From: Actinokineospora spheciospongiae
Lineage (GTDB): Bacteria; Actinomycetota; Actinomycetes; Mycobacteriales; Pseudonocardiaceae
DNA: 64,000 nt
Direction: 5' to 3'
Assembly (NCBI RefSeq): GCF_000564855.1
Contig: NZ_AYXG01000004.1
Span: 62,001-126,000 of the forward strand
The notes beneath the pieces were generated by a model that was not told the origin of the DNA, did no database searches, and was given only the letters and a program-made list of their open reading frames with translations. The stretch's first letter is position 1, and each line of letters starts with the position of its first letter. Made by a program: the position numbers and the translations under genes. This document shows positions 1 to 7,682 of the stretch, piece after piece.

Positions 1-306
1 TCCCGGCCTGCGGTCTCGCTGATGACCAGCGACCAGCTCACCTCGGCGCAGAAGGCGGCGTCGCGCTGGTTTTGGCCGGTCGACCACCACGACGACTACG
101 GCTGGGGCTTCGGAATGGAGGTCCACACCCGGCGCGCGAACCTGGGCCCCTCGGCGGGCAGCTACGGCTGGTACGGCAAGTACGGAACGGCGTGGGCCAA
201 CGACCCTGCCGAGGACATGACGCTGATCCTCATGCTGCAGCGGCCATTCGACGTGGCGTTCCAGCAGGACTTCTGGACCGCCGCCTACCAGGCGATCGAC
301 GACTGA
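1..306 (+). CDS. Serine hydrolase (beta-lactamase family), C-terminal fragment
   Basis: The reading frame is open from base 1, so the gene starts upstream of the window; the ATG at 22 is probably an internal Met. The visible part reads SRPAVSLMTSDQLT, then a WGFGMEV stretch and a late Gly-Tyr/Trp-rich segment (SYGWYGKYGTAW). This pattern is typical of the C-terminal part of class C beta-lactamase-like serine hydrolases. The Ser-x-x-Lys and Tyr-x-Asn active-site motifs would lie upstream and are not visible. The gene ends 13 bases before an ABC exporter gene on the same strand, so cotranscription is plausible. Family assignment rests on a short tail only. Confidence 0.6.
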   Translation, partial: SRPAVSLMTSDQLTSAQKAASRWFWPVDHHDDYGWGFGMEVHTRRANLGPSAGSYGWYGKYGTAWANDPAEDMTLILMLQRPFDVAFQQDFWTAAYQAIDD

Positions 307-319
307 CCGCGAGTAGGCC

Positions 320-2116
320 ATGACCCCGACCCCCGCCCTGCGGCGCTCGGCCGCGCGCACTCTGCTGCGGCTGTGGCCGCTGATCCGACCCGTACGCGTG
401 CACATGATCACGGCGGTGTGCGCTGCCGTCTTTGCAACGGGGGCCAGCCTGACCATCCCGTTGGTGCTCAAGTGGATGGTCGATGGGCCGGTGTCCACCG
501 GCGACCTCGCCGGCGTGTGGGCGGGCGGCGCGGTGTTGCTGCTGATGGGCGGTGCGGAAGCGGTACTGGCCGGGCTGCGGCGCTGGGTGCTGGCCCGGCC
601 GCTCGCACGGGTCGAGGCCTCGTTCCGCGCCCTGCTGCACGCGCGCCTGCAACGGGTGCCCATGGCCTTCCACGACCGGTGGTCGTCGGGCCAGCTGCTG
701 TCCCGGGTCACCAGCGACCTCAACCAAATCCGAATGTTCCTGTCGTTCCCGCTGATGTACCTGGTGGTCAACGGCACAACCATCCTGGGCGGCTACGCGA
801 TCCTGCTGGCCCAGCGGTGGACTCTGGGCATGGTGCTGCTGGCCCCGGTGGTCCCGCTGCTGGTGCTCTGCGCCGTGTTCGAGTCCCGGTACCTGGTGGC
901 CTCGCTGCGGGCGCAGGACCAGAGCGGGGACTTGGCCACCGCCGTAGAGGAGTCGGTCCTGGGCATTCGGATCATCAAGGGCTTCGGCCGCCAGCGCCAT
1001 CAGATCGACACCCTGGTCGGATTGGCCGGTCGGATCCGCGACACCGAACTGGACAAGGCGCGGCAGCTGGCGGTGGTCCGCGCCGCCAGCGCCCTGCTCC
1101 CCGAACTCGCGCTCGGTGCGGCACTGGTGATCGGCGTGGCGCAGGTCGCGGGCGGCGACCTGTCAGCGGGCACGCTTGTCGCCTTCTTGACCACGGCCCT
1201 GGCACTGCGCTGGCCCGTCGAGTCGATCGGATCGCTGCTGGCGATGGGCAACGAGGCCGCCGCCGCGACCCAGCGCTGCTTCGAGGTGCTGGACGAGCCC
1301 GAGGAAGGGGAGCGGGAGCCGAAGCCGACTGCCGTCACCACCACCCGGACCGGACCCGGCGAGCTGGTGTTCGAGGGCGTTGAGTTCCGCTACCCGGATG
1401 CCCTCGCCGGTTCCCCGCCCGTCCTGCGCGGAGTGGACCTGCGCGTCCGGGCGGGTGAGACGGTGGCAGTCGTGGGCGCGACCGGCTGCGGCAAGACGAC
1501 CCTCACCGCGCTCGTCACCCGGATGCACGACCCGACCGGCGGGCGGATCCTGCTCGACGGCGTCGACATCACCGACATGCCGCGCGAGCGGCTGCGGACC
1601 GAGGTCGCCGTCGCCTTCGAGGAGGCCACCCTGTTCGCCACCACCGTCGCCGACAACGTCCTGCTCGGCGGCGACGGGCTCGGCGAGGCAGACATGTGGT
1701 CCGCGCTGGAGGTGGCGCAGGCCGCCGCGTTCGTCGCCGCCCTCCCGCAGGGCGCGCGGACCGAGGTCGGGGAGCGGGGGTCTCGCCTGTCGGGCGGCCA
1801 GCGGCAACGGCTGGCGCTCTCCCGCGCCATCATCGCCCGCCCGCGCTACCTGGTCCTCGACGACTTCCTCTCGGCGCTCGACATCCGCACCGAGGTACTG
1901 GTCGAGGCAGCCCTGCACGACGTGCTGGCCGACACCACGGCCCTGGTTATCGCCCACCGCCCCTCGACGGTGCTGTTGGCCGACCGCGTGGCACTGCTCT
2001 CGGGAGGCCGGATCGCTGCGGTCGGGACCCACCGGCAGCTGCTCCGCGAGAACACCGAGTACGCCGACCTGATGGGGAGCGGCCCGCAACTGCGGGGAGG
2101 AGGCGACGACCGATGA
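320..2116 (+). CDS. ABC exporter half-transporter, degenerate subunit (fused membrane and ATPase domains)
   Basis: This 598-residue protein has an N-terminal six-helix exporter domain (about residues 20-320) and a C-terminal nucleotide-binding domain. The Walker A is GATGCGKTT near residue 388, the signature is LSGGQRQRL, and the switch His is in IAHRPST. After Walker B the usual catalytic Glu is replaced by Asp (YLVLDDFLSALD). Known heterodimeric exporters combine one such degenerate site with one canonical site, which fits the next gene, whose ATG overlaps this stop (ATGA). The pair probably forms one heterodimeric efflux pump. The substrate cannot be told from sequence. It lies left of the integrase and is probably resident chromosome. 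Confidence 0.9.
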   Translation: MTPTPALRRSAARTLLRLWPLIRPVRVHMITAVCAAVFATGASLTIPLVLKWMVDGPVSTGDLAGVWAGGAVLLLMGGAEAVLAGLRRWVLARPLARVEASFRALLHARLQRVPMAFHDRWSSGQLLSRVTSDLNQIRMFLSFPLMYLVVNGTTILGGYAILLAQRWTLGMVLLAPVVPLLVLCAVFESRYLVASLRAQDQSGDLATAVEESVLGIRIIKGFGRQRHQIDTLVGLAGRIRDTELDKARQLAVVRAASALLPELALGAALVIGVAQVAGGDLSAGTLVAFLTTALALRWPVESIGSLLAMGNEAAAATQRCFEVLDEPEEGEREPKPTAVTTTRTGPGELVFEGVEFRYPDALAGSPPVLRGVDLRVRAGETVAVVGATGCGKTTLTALVTRMHDPTGGRILLDGVDITDMPRERLRTEVAVAFEEATLFATTVADNVLLGGDGLGEADMWSALEVAQAAAFVAALPQGARTEVGERGSRLSGGQRQRLALSRAIIARPRYLVLDDFLSALDIRTEVLVEAALHDVLADTTALVIAHRPSTVLLADRVALLSGGRIAAVGTHRQLLRENTEYADLMGSGPQLRGGGDDR

Positions 2117-3996
2117 CGTCCAGGACGACCACCGGGCAGGCCACGGACCGGCCCCGGCGCGCAGCCCCCGAGCAAGCCGCGGCCAGCACCCTGGCCGACG
2201 ACCAAGAGGCCCCCTTCGACCAGGACCGGCTACCGACGCCCCCGGGGTCCTCGCGCGCGCTGCTCGCGTCGCTGCTGCGTCCGCACTCCCGCAGGCTGTG
2301 GGCCTCGGCCCTGCTTGTCCTGCTCCAGCAGGGCGCGGTGCAGTCGGGCCCGCTGCTGGTGGTCGTCGCCATCGACACCGCGGTCCCGGCCCTGCGGGGC
2401 GGCGACCCGGTTCCACTGCTGTCTGTCGCGGTGGCCTACCTGCTGACCGCAGTGCTGGCGGGTGGGGCCCAGTACGCTTTCGTCCGGCAGTCCGGGCGGG
2501 TCAGCCAGGATGTGCTGTTGGGCCTGCGCACCCGGATTTTCCGGCAGTTGCAGGACCTCAGCGTCGACTTCCACGACCGCTACACCTCCGGCCGGGTCAT
2601 CTCCCGGTCCACCGCCGACGTGGAGAACCTGCGCGGGCTGGTGCACAACGGCCTTCAAGACCTGGTTGAGATCGCGCTGTCCACCCTCTACATCTCCGCG
2701 GTGCTGCTCTACCTCGACTGGCAGCTGGGTGTGGCGGCGCTGGCATCCACTCCGGTGCTGGTCCGCCTCGTCCGGTCGCTGCAGCGGCGCTCGATGCGCG
2801 CCTACCGCCGGAAGTCGACCGCCACCGCCTCGGTCGTGGTGAAGCTCGCCGAGACCCTCAACGGCATCCGCACTGTGCGCGCATTCCGCCGCGAACGGGC
2901 CAATGACGCGGCGTTCGACGTCGTGAACCGGCGCCATGAGCTGGCGAGCGGGGACGCCTCCCTGGAGATGACCCGCTACATCGTCTTCTCCCGCCTGGTC
3001 GCCGACACCGCCGTGGCCGTGCTCATGCTGTGGAGCGCCTACCGGGTGGCCACGGGGATGCTGGAGCTCGGCGTGCTCGCCGGGGCGGTGCTGTACCTGC
3101 GCAGGCTCTACGACCCGATCGACCGGTTGGGGATGCTGCTCAACTCCTACCAGGCTGCGGCGGCCTCCCTGGAGAAGATCGCCGGGTTGCTACTGCAACG
3201 CCCCGGTGTCCCCCCGCCCGCGACCCCGGTCGAGCTGCCCGTGCCGCGCGGACCGGGACCGGGGCGCGCCTTGGTCGTTGAGGCTGCCTCCTTCGCCTAC
3301 CGCACCGGCGGCGAGGTCCTCCCGCGCACTGACCTCGCACTCCGGCCGGGCAGCACGGTCGCCGTGGTCGGGGCCACCGGCGCGGGCAAGTCCACCCTGG
3401 CCAAGCTGCTCGCCCGCTTCCACGACCCGACCACCGGCAGGGTCCTGCTCGACGGCATCGACCTGCGCGACCTGACCGACGCGGACCTGCGCCGCGCCGT
3501 GGTCATCGTCGCCCAAGAACCCTTCCTGTTCTCCGGCACCGTCAGCGACAACATCGAGATCGGTCGCCCGGGGGCCACGAGGGAGCAGGTTGTGCGCGCC
3601 GCCGAAGCTGTCGGCGCGCACGCCTTCATCACTGCCCTGCCCGACGGCTACGACACCGACCTCCGCGCCCGCGGCGGTCGCATCTCCGCAGGCCAGCGTC
3701 AACTGGTCTCCTTCGCCCGCGTCCTGCTGGCCGACCCCGCCGTCCTCATCCTCGACGAGGCGACCGGCTCCCTTGACCTTCCCGGCGAACGCGCCGTCCA
3801 GTACGCCATGCGCACAGCGCTGCACGGCCGCACCGCCGTCGTCATCGCCCACCGCCTCTCCACCGCCGAGACTGCCGACCGCGTCTTGGTCATGGCCGAC
3901 GGCCGCATCGTCGAAGACGGCGCCCCTGCCGACCTCGTCGCTGCGGGCGGCCGCTTCGCCGACATGTACCGCGCCTGGAACGAAAGCCTCCGCTGA
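2113..3996 (+). CDS. ABC exporter half-transporter, canonical subunit
   Basis: This 627-residue protein is also a membrane domain fused to an ATPase domain. Start chosen at ATG 2113 because it overlaps the previous stop by four bases; the longer open frame upstream is only the shadow of the first gene. The N-terminal ~60 residues are hydrophilic and variable. Walker A is GATGAGKST, the signature is the slightly unusual ISAGQRQ, Walker B is AVLILDEATGSLD with the catalytic Glu present, and the switch is IAHRLST. It should supply the hydrolytically competent site in a heterodimer with its neighbour. Substrate unknown; multidrug or peptide export are the common roles of this family. Confidence 0.92.
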   Translation: MTSRTTTGQATDRPRRAAPEQAAASTLADDQEAPFDQDRLPTPPGSSRALLASLLRPHSRRLWASALLVLLQQGAVQSGPLLVVVAIDTAVPALRGGDPVPLLSVAVAYLLTAVLAGGAQYAFVRQSGRVSQDVLLGLRTRIFRQLQDLSVDFHDRYTSGRVISRSTADVENLRGLVHNGLQDLVEIALSTLYISAVLLYLDWQLGVAALASTPVLVRLVRSLQRRSMRAYRRKSTATASVVVKLAETLNGIRTVRAFRRERANDAAFDVVNRRHELASGDASLEMTRYIVFSRLVADTAVAVLMLWSAYRVATGMLELGVLAGAVLYLRRLYDPIDRLGMLLNSYQAAAASLEKIAGLLLQRPGVPPPATPVELPVPRGPGPGRALVVEAASFAYRTGGEVLPRTDLALRPGSTVAVVGATGAGKSTLAKLLARFHDPTTGRVLLDGIDLRDLTDADLRRAVVIVAQEPFLFSGTVSDNIEIGRPGATREQVVRAAEAVGAHAFITALPDGYDTDLRARGGRISAGQRQLVSFARVLLADPAVLILDEATGSLDLPGERAVQYAMRTALHGRTAVVIAHRLSTAETADRVLVMADGRIVEDGAPADLVAAGGRFADMYRAWNESLR

Positions 3997-4105
3997 GATG
4001 GTTTTCGCCGGCGCTGTGAGGTCGGGGCGCGTGTGGTCGCGCGCGGAGGGTCGTGGTGGGATCCGGTGTGTGAGCGTGGTCCCGAACCGGTGCCATAGTG
4101 GGGTG

Positions 4106-4332
4106 ATGGGCGCAAGCGGTGCGGAAACGGCGTGGGAGTTCGCGCTGTCCAACCTGGCAGGGATTGGGGCGGTGGCGGAGACGGGGGTGCCGGTGCGCAG
4201 CGACTGCTCGCCGCTCAGTCGCGCCTTTACACCGACGCCCAACGCATCCACGACGCGCGCCTGATTACCGTGCTGGCTCTGGCATCGATCCGCGGTCGCC
4301 TCGTTCAGCGAGTGCGGCGGGGGACATGCTGA
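4106..4332 (+). pseudogene. Possible N-terminal remnant of an S-4TM-like membrane protein
   Basis: The stretch has a GTG/ATG-rich start near 4106, and in the frame beginning near 4132 a segment AAQSRLYTDAQR followed by ARLITVLALASI. This resembles the start of S-4TM-type membrane effectors (a Leu-Ala-Ala-x-x-x-Leu-Tyr-x-x-Ala motif before a membrane helix). The frame runs into unrelated sequence at about 4330, where the alcohol dehydrogenase remnant begins on the other strand. If real it is a broken 5' end left by insertion or deletion. Resemblance is by eye only, over about 30 residues. Confidence 0.25.
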
Positions 4333-4563
4333 TCAGGCGAAGTCCAGGATGGCCTTGAGTCAGCCGTCCTTGCGGCGGTCGAAGGTCTCGTAGGCCCTGA
4401 CCGCGGATCGGTTTCTCGTGCTGGGTGATGAAGGCGGTGGGGTTGACCATGCCGCTGACCACGAGGTCGAGCAGTTCGGGCAGGTAGCGGCCGTGGTTGT
4501 AGTTGCCCATCTTCACGGTGAGGTTGCTGTTCATGGCCTCACCGGTGGGAAAGCTGTCGTTTG
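4333..4563 (-). pseudogene. 3' fragment of a zinc-dependent alcohol dehydrogenase, decayed
   Basis: Read leftward, the segment encodes the family's C-terminal end: GEAMNSNLTVKMGN, then YLPELLDLVVSG, then NPTAFITQHEKP. Just after that a frame change is needed to continue as AVRAYETFDRRKDG; the next codon, expected to be Trp, is TGA, and LKAILDFA with a normal stop follows in the same frame. So there are at least one frameshift and one nonsense change, and everything upstream of this C-terminal piece is missing. The break lies about 35 bases from the integrase stop codon, so this debris probably marks the left junction of the mobile element or an older rearrangement. Confidence 0.75.
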
Positions 4564-4596
4564 AAGCGAACCACGATCGAACTGCAGGCCACGGGA

Positions 4597-5835
4597 TCAA
4601 CTGGTCCGCCGTAGCTGCCGGAGGGAGCGAGGAACATCCGGCGCAGGCGGTGCTCCGATCAACGGGATGGGCAGGTTGTCCGGCTGGAGGCCGGTGACGG
4701 TGAAGAGGGCGTCGTTCCAGCGGCGTTGCAGGGAGTCGAGAAGGCGGGTTTCGACTTCGGGGGCGACGTGGCTGTAGAGGTGCTCGATCTTATCGGGGAT
4801 GCGGTGGCCGAGGCGTTTGGCTTGGGCGATTTCGGGGATAAGGTCGGCGATGAGCCAGGTTTTGTGGCTGTGGCGCAAGCCGTGGACGGTGAGGCCGGGT
4901 TGGACGGGTGGGAGGGTGGGCCAGTGGTCGGGGTGGTTGCGGGTGCCGTCGGCGGCGGGGCGCATGACGCGGCGGGAGAAGTTGGAGCGGCGGGGGTGAT
5001 CACCGTTGGGGGTGAGGAAGACGAAGTCGTGGTCGTGGGTGGCGAGGTGGTGTTGCAAGAGGACGACCAGGAACGGAGGCAGGCTGATGGTGCGGGCGGA
5101 CTCGTCGGTCTTCGGGGGTCCGAAGAAGAACCTGCCGTCGATTTCGAGGAGGTTGCCCTCGTCGAGGTCGATGACCATGTGCCCGGTGACGAGGTGAAGG
5201 TCGTGGCGTTGCAGGCCGAGTAGTTCGCCCCAGCGGGCGCCGGTCCAGGCGGCGGTGATGAGGAGGATGGCGGCCCAGGGGCCTGCGAGGGTGGCGGCGT
5301 GCAGGGCGATGCGCAGGGCGCGGTCGGGGGTGGTGTGGACGCGTTCGCGGGGTGTGGCGCGGCGGCGGCGTCCGCGCCGGTTGGGGCGGTAGGGGTTGGC
5401 GTGGATGAGGCGCTCGTCGGCGGCGTCGGAGAGCATCATGGACAGGAGTTTGACCATGGCGGCGACGGTGGTGGGGGCGTAGCCGTCGTGGTGTTTGGTC
5501 TTCATCCAAGCGCGGATGGACAGGTTGGTGATGGAGTCGAGGCTGTGCTGGCCCCAGTGGGGTGTGAGATGGTTGTTCCAGAAGCTGCGGTACTGCCGTT
5601 CGGTGTTCGGGCCGACGTCGAGGGCGTCGAACCACTCCGTGGCCCACGCGGTGAGGGTGGTCTTCCCGCCGTCGGGGTCGATGAACTGTGCGCGTCGTTG
5701 GTCGACGGTGATCTCTTGTGCTGTGTTCTCGGCTTCGGTTTTGGTGGTGAAGCCGGACAGGGAGCCGAGGCTGCCGTCGGGTTTGGGGTAGCGCACACGC
5801 CAGGAGTCGGGTCCGGCGGGTTCGACGTAGGCCAT
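4597..5835 (-). CDS. int: Tyrosine-type site-specific integrase
   Basis: This 412-residue protein has the actinobacterial integrase layout: an N-terminal arm-type domain, a SAM-like core-binding domain (about 60-145) and a C-terminal catalytic domain. Catalytic residues visible are Arg201 (TGARWGELLGL), Lys242, the His318-x-x-Arg321 box (VHGLRHSH), His344 (RLGHR) and the nucleophile Tyr354 (LYSHV). It should cut and join the element's attachment sites. The gene points out of the element, as is usual when the attachment site lies just beyond the integrase, here around 4560-4600. No tRNA gene or repeated core was found next to it. An HTH protein that may act as excisionase lies 100 bases upstream. 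Confidence 0.95.
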   Translation of the reverse strand: MAYVEPAGPDSWRVRYPKPDGSLGSLSGFTTKTEAENTAQEITVDQRRAQFIDPDGGKTTLTAWATEWFDALDVGPNTERQYRSFWNNHLTPHWGQHSLDSITNLSIRAWMKTKHHDGYAPTTVAAMVKLLSMMLSDAADERLIHANPYRPNRRGRRRRATPRERVHTTPDRALRIALHAATLAGPWAAILLITAAWTGARWGELLGLQRHDLHLVTGHMVIDLDEGNLLEIDGRFFFGPPKTDESARTISLPPFLVVLLQHHLATHDHDFVFLTPNGDHPRRSNFSRRVMRPAADGTRNHPDHWPTLPPVQPGLTVHGLRHSHKTWLIADLIPEIAQAKRLGHRIPDKIEHLYSHVAPEVETRLLDSLQRRWNDALFTVTGLQPDNLPIPLIGAPPAPDVPRSLRQLRRTS

Positions 5836-5935
5836 CGTCGTTCGTCGCCCTTCGGTTGGGTCGGTTCGGGGGTACGGGTGTATGGACCCGTGGTGGGGCC
5901 GAGGAGGGCAAGCGGTGTCACCGAAGGTTCCCTGA

Positions 5936-6316
5936 TCAGGGGACGCGGTGCCCGCGGGTGCGAGGGTCTCCGGTGGTGCCCGCGGCGCTCTGCTCGGCGA
6001 TCGCGGTGAGGTCGGCGTGGGTGAAGCGCAGGTGCTTGCCCAGGTACCGGCAGGGGATCGCGCGGGCGGCTGCTTTGCGTCGCAGCCAGGACGGGCGGAC
6101 TTGCAGCAGTGCGGCGGCCTGTTCCGGGGTCAGCAGCATTTGGGAGTCCACGGGCGCTGCGTTCGGTCGCGGTGGTGGTGTCGCCCGGTTGTGGGGGTGC
6201 GCTTCGGTGGTGGGCGGCGCTTCGCCGGTGAGAGGCCGCCGGGGCGCGACGGGGTCGCCGATGCCGGGCCGGCGGGTGCCGGCGATCCGCCTGGTGGGTG
6301 TTTTGCCGTGCTGCAT
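5936..6316 (-). CDS. Excisionase-like helix-turn-helix protein
   Basis: This 126-residue protein has a Pro-rich N-terminal half and, from about residue 60, a MerR/excisionase-type winged helix: LLTPEQAAALLQVRPSW, then RKAAARAIPCRYLGKHLRF, ending in THADLTAIAE. Start at ATG 6316 is supported by GGAG seven bases upstream; an internal Met at about residue 60 would give the bare DNA-binding domain. Position beside a tyrosine integrase suggests a recombination directionality factor. Its first 187 bases overlap the 3' end of the DpdA-like frame, which is unusual. Confidence 0.8.
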   Translation of the reverse strand: MQHGKTPTRRIAGTRRPGIGDPVAPRRPLTGEAPPTTEAHPHNRATPPPRPNAAPVDSQMLLTPEQAAALLQVRPSWLRRKAAARAIPCRYLGKHLRFTHADLTAIAEQSAAGTTGDPRTRGHRVP

Positions 6317-7110
6317 GGGTCACTCCGTTCAGCCTGCGGCACTGTGCTGGTGCTGCTCGTGTCGGTGTGTGGGCTGGAGTCCAGGCGTTGGGTGACGCGC
6401 CGGTACCAGGACAGGGCGAAGCCCAGACAGTTCGATTCGCTGCGGTGGGTGGGGGAGCAGCCGGGCACGTACCGTCCGCTGAAGCTCCAGGACATCGAGT
6501 CGCTGGAGGTGATGGTGTCGCCGTAGCGGTCGAGGCCGAGGATCTTGGCGCCGAAGGTATGCAGCCGGTACCCGCGGGCGGTGAGGGCGCGGACGATGGC
6601 TTCGACCTCGGCGGTGTGCTGGCGGCGACACACGCTCCCAACCCCCACCAAAGGAAGCGTCGCCAGGTCGACGCCGTGGCGTTCGTAGAGGTCGGCGCAG
6701 TGGTGGTAATCGGTGATCGACTGGCCTTGCAGGACCGGGATGAACGGCAGGTCCGGGGCGAGGTCGCGCAGCCGCAGGTAGTCGGTGACGGTGCGACGCT
6801 GGTGGCTGCTCAGGCTCAGCCCGGTGCGGGCCAGCACCGAGCCCTCGGTCATCCAGTCGCGGGGTGCGGCCCAGTCGAGGTTGCCGATCTCGGTGGCGTA
6901 GCGGCGCACCGCTGTGGCGTAGGCGACCGCGTCGGTGCGCCACCGGCCGTGCAGGGACAGTTCGGTGAAGCCGCCCGAGTCCAGTGCCCACGGGCCGCTC
7001 GCCCGCGGGAGGCTGCGGCGCCCGGCGAGGCGCCGATGGCTGACCAGCAAGGGGACGCCGAGGTCGCGGGCGAGCCAGGCGGGTTGATGGGTTCCCAGGT
7101 AGAACCTCAC
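6130..7110 (-). CDS. dpdA-like: DpdA-family TGT-like deazaguanine DNA-modification protein
   Basis: The 326-residue protein begins RFYLGTHQPAWL and carries a tRNA-guanine-transglycosylase-like signature: ALDSGGFTE with Asp44, AAPRDWMTE with Asp85, PVLQG, LVGVGSVCRR and SSDSMSWS. These match the DpdA relatives found in actinophages and actinobacteria. Known DpdA enzymes exchange guanine in DNA for a 7-deazaguanine such as preQ0. Start is GTG 7110, overlapping the transporter stop (GTGA). The next gene upstream encodes a queuosine-precursor transporter, consistent with use of an imported base. After about residue 245 the frame is low complexity and overlaps the HTH gene, so the true C-terminus is doubtful. 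DNA rather than tRNA as substrate is inferred from the methyltransferase neighbours. Confidence 0.8.
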   Translation of the reverse strand: MRFYLGTHQPAWLARDLGVPLLVSHRRLAGRRSLPRASGPWALDSGGFTELSLHGRWRTDAVAYATAVRRYATEIGNLDWAAPRDWMTEGSVLARTGLSLSSHQRRTVTDYLRLRDLAPDLPFIPVLQGQSITDYHHCADLYERHGVDLATLPLVGVGSVCRRQHTAEVEAIVRALTARGYRLHTFGAKILGLDRYGDTITSSDSMSWSFSGRYVPGCSPTHRSESNCLGFALSWYRRVTQRLDSSPHTDTSSTSTVPQAERSDPCSTAKHPPGGSPAPAGPASATPSRPGGLSPAKRRPPPKRTPTTGRHHHRDRTQRPWTPKCC

Positions 7111-7682
7111 GGCCGCACCATCCGACCCGCGGCGTGCAGGGCGAGCAGGGTGCACGCCGTGGCGGCTGTCTTGCCCAGGATCTGACCGGGCACGGCGGCC
7201 ACGTCACCGAAGGCCAACGGGACGAACACCGCGCTGTCGACCACGAGTCCGACCACGTTCGACACCGCGACAGCTCCCAAGCGCGTGCGGTGTCGAACCC
7301 GCGTGTAGATGACGGCGTCAAGGGCTTCGGAGAGGACGAAGGCCACGACGCTGGCCACCGCGATCTGCGACGAGGCCAGCACCGCGGACACCCCGGTCCC
7401 GGCCACAATGCCCGCGGCCACGCCACGCGGTCCGCACACCTCGTGCACCAGGTCCCGGGCGGTCAAGCTCACCCCGGCGAATAATGTTCCCGCCGGGATG
7501 AGCAACCCACCACCGGCCAACGGCGACCAGTGCACCGAGACGACGTTGGCGGCGACGACCGAAAGCAGGTATCCGATCATCGCCGCCACACCGAGCACCA
7601 CCGACGGCCTCGATGCCGCCGGACACAACACCGGCGTGGACGCTGCAATAGGGGCCTGCGTCGTCGTGGTCGCGGTGCTCAC
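7107..7682 (-). CDS. VUT/YhhQ-family queuosine-precursor transporter
   Basis: This 191-residue membrane protein has about six hydrophobic segments (for example MIGYLLSVVAANVVSV and SVVAFVLSEALDAVIY). It carries the family's AGVSLTARDLVHE loop and the conserved SEALDAVIYT region. YhhQ-type members take up preQ0 or preQ1; here import would supply the base for the DpdA-like enzyme. The start is GTG 7682, which overlaps the stop of the PP-loop gene (GTGA), and the stop overlaps the DpdA-like start, so the three are translationally coupled. No preQ0 synthesis genes (folE, queD, queE, queC) occur in the window. Confidence 0.85.
   Translation of the reverse strand: MSTATTTTQAPIAASTPVLCPAASRPSVVLGVAAMIGYLLSVVAANVVSVHWSPLAGGGLLIPAGTLFAGVSLTARDLVHEVCGPRGVAAGIVAGTGVSAVLASSQIAVASVVAFVLSEALDAVIYTRVRHRTRLGAVAVSNVVGLVVDSAVFVPLAFGDVAAVPGQILGKTAATACTLLALHAAGRMVRP

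Noticed and set aside
1163-2416. Long open frame on the minus strand opposite the ABC genes
   Set aside because: It mirrors the GC-rich third-position pattern of the ABC exporter genes, is rich in Arg/Gly/Pro and shows no family motif.
6130-7110. Housekeeping queuine tRNA transglycosylase
   Set aside because: The sequence follows the DpdA-like set of motifs, and the gene is coupled to two DNA methyltransferases and an integrase rather than to tRNA genes.
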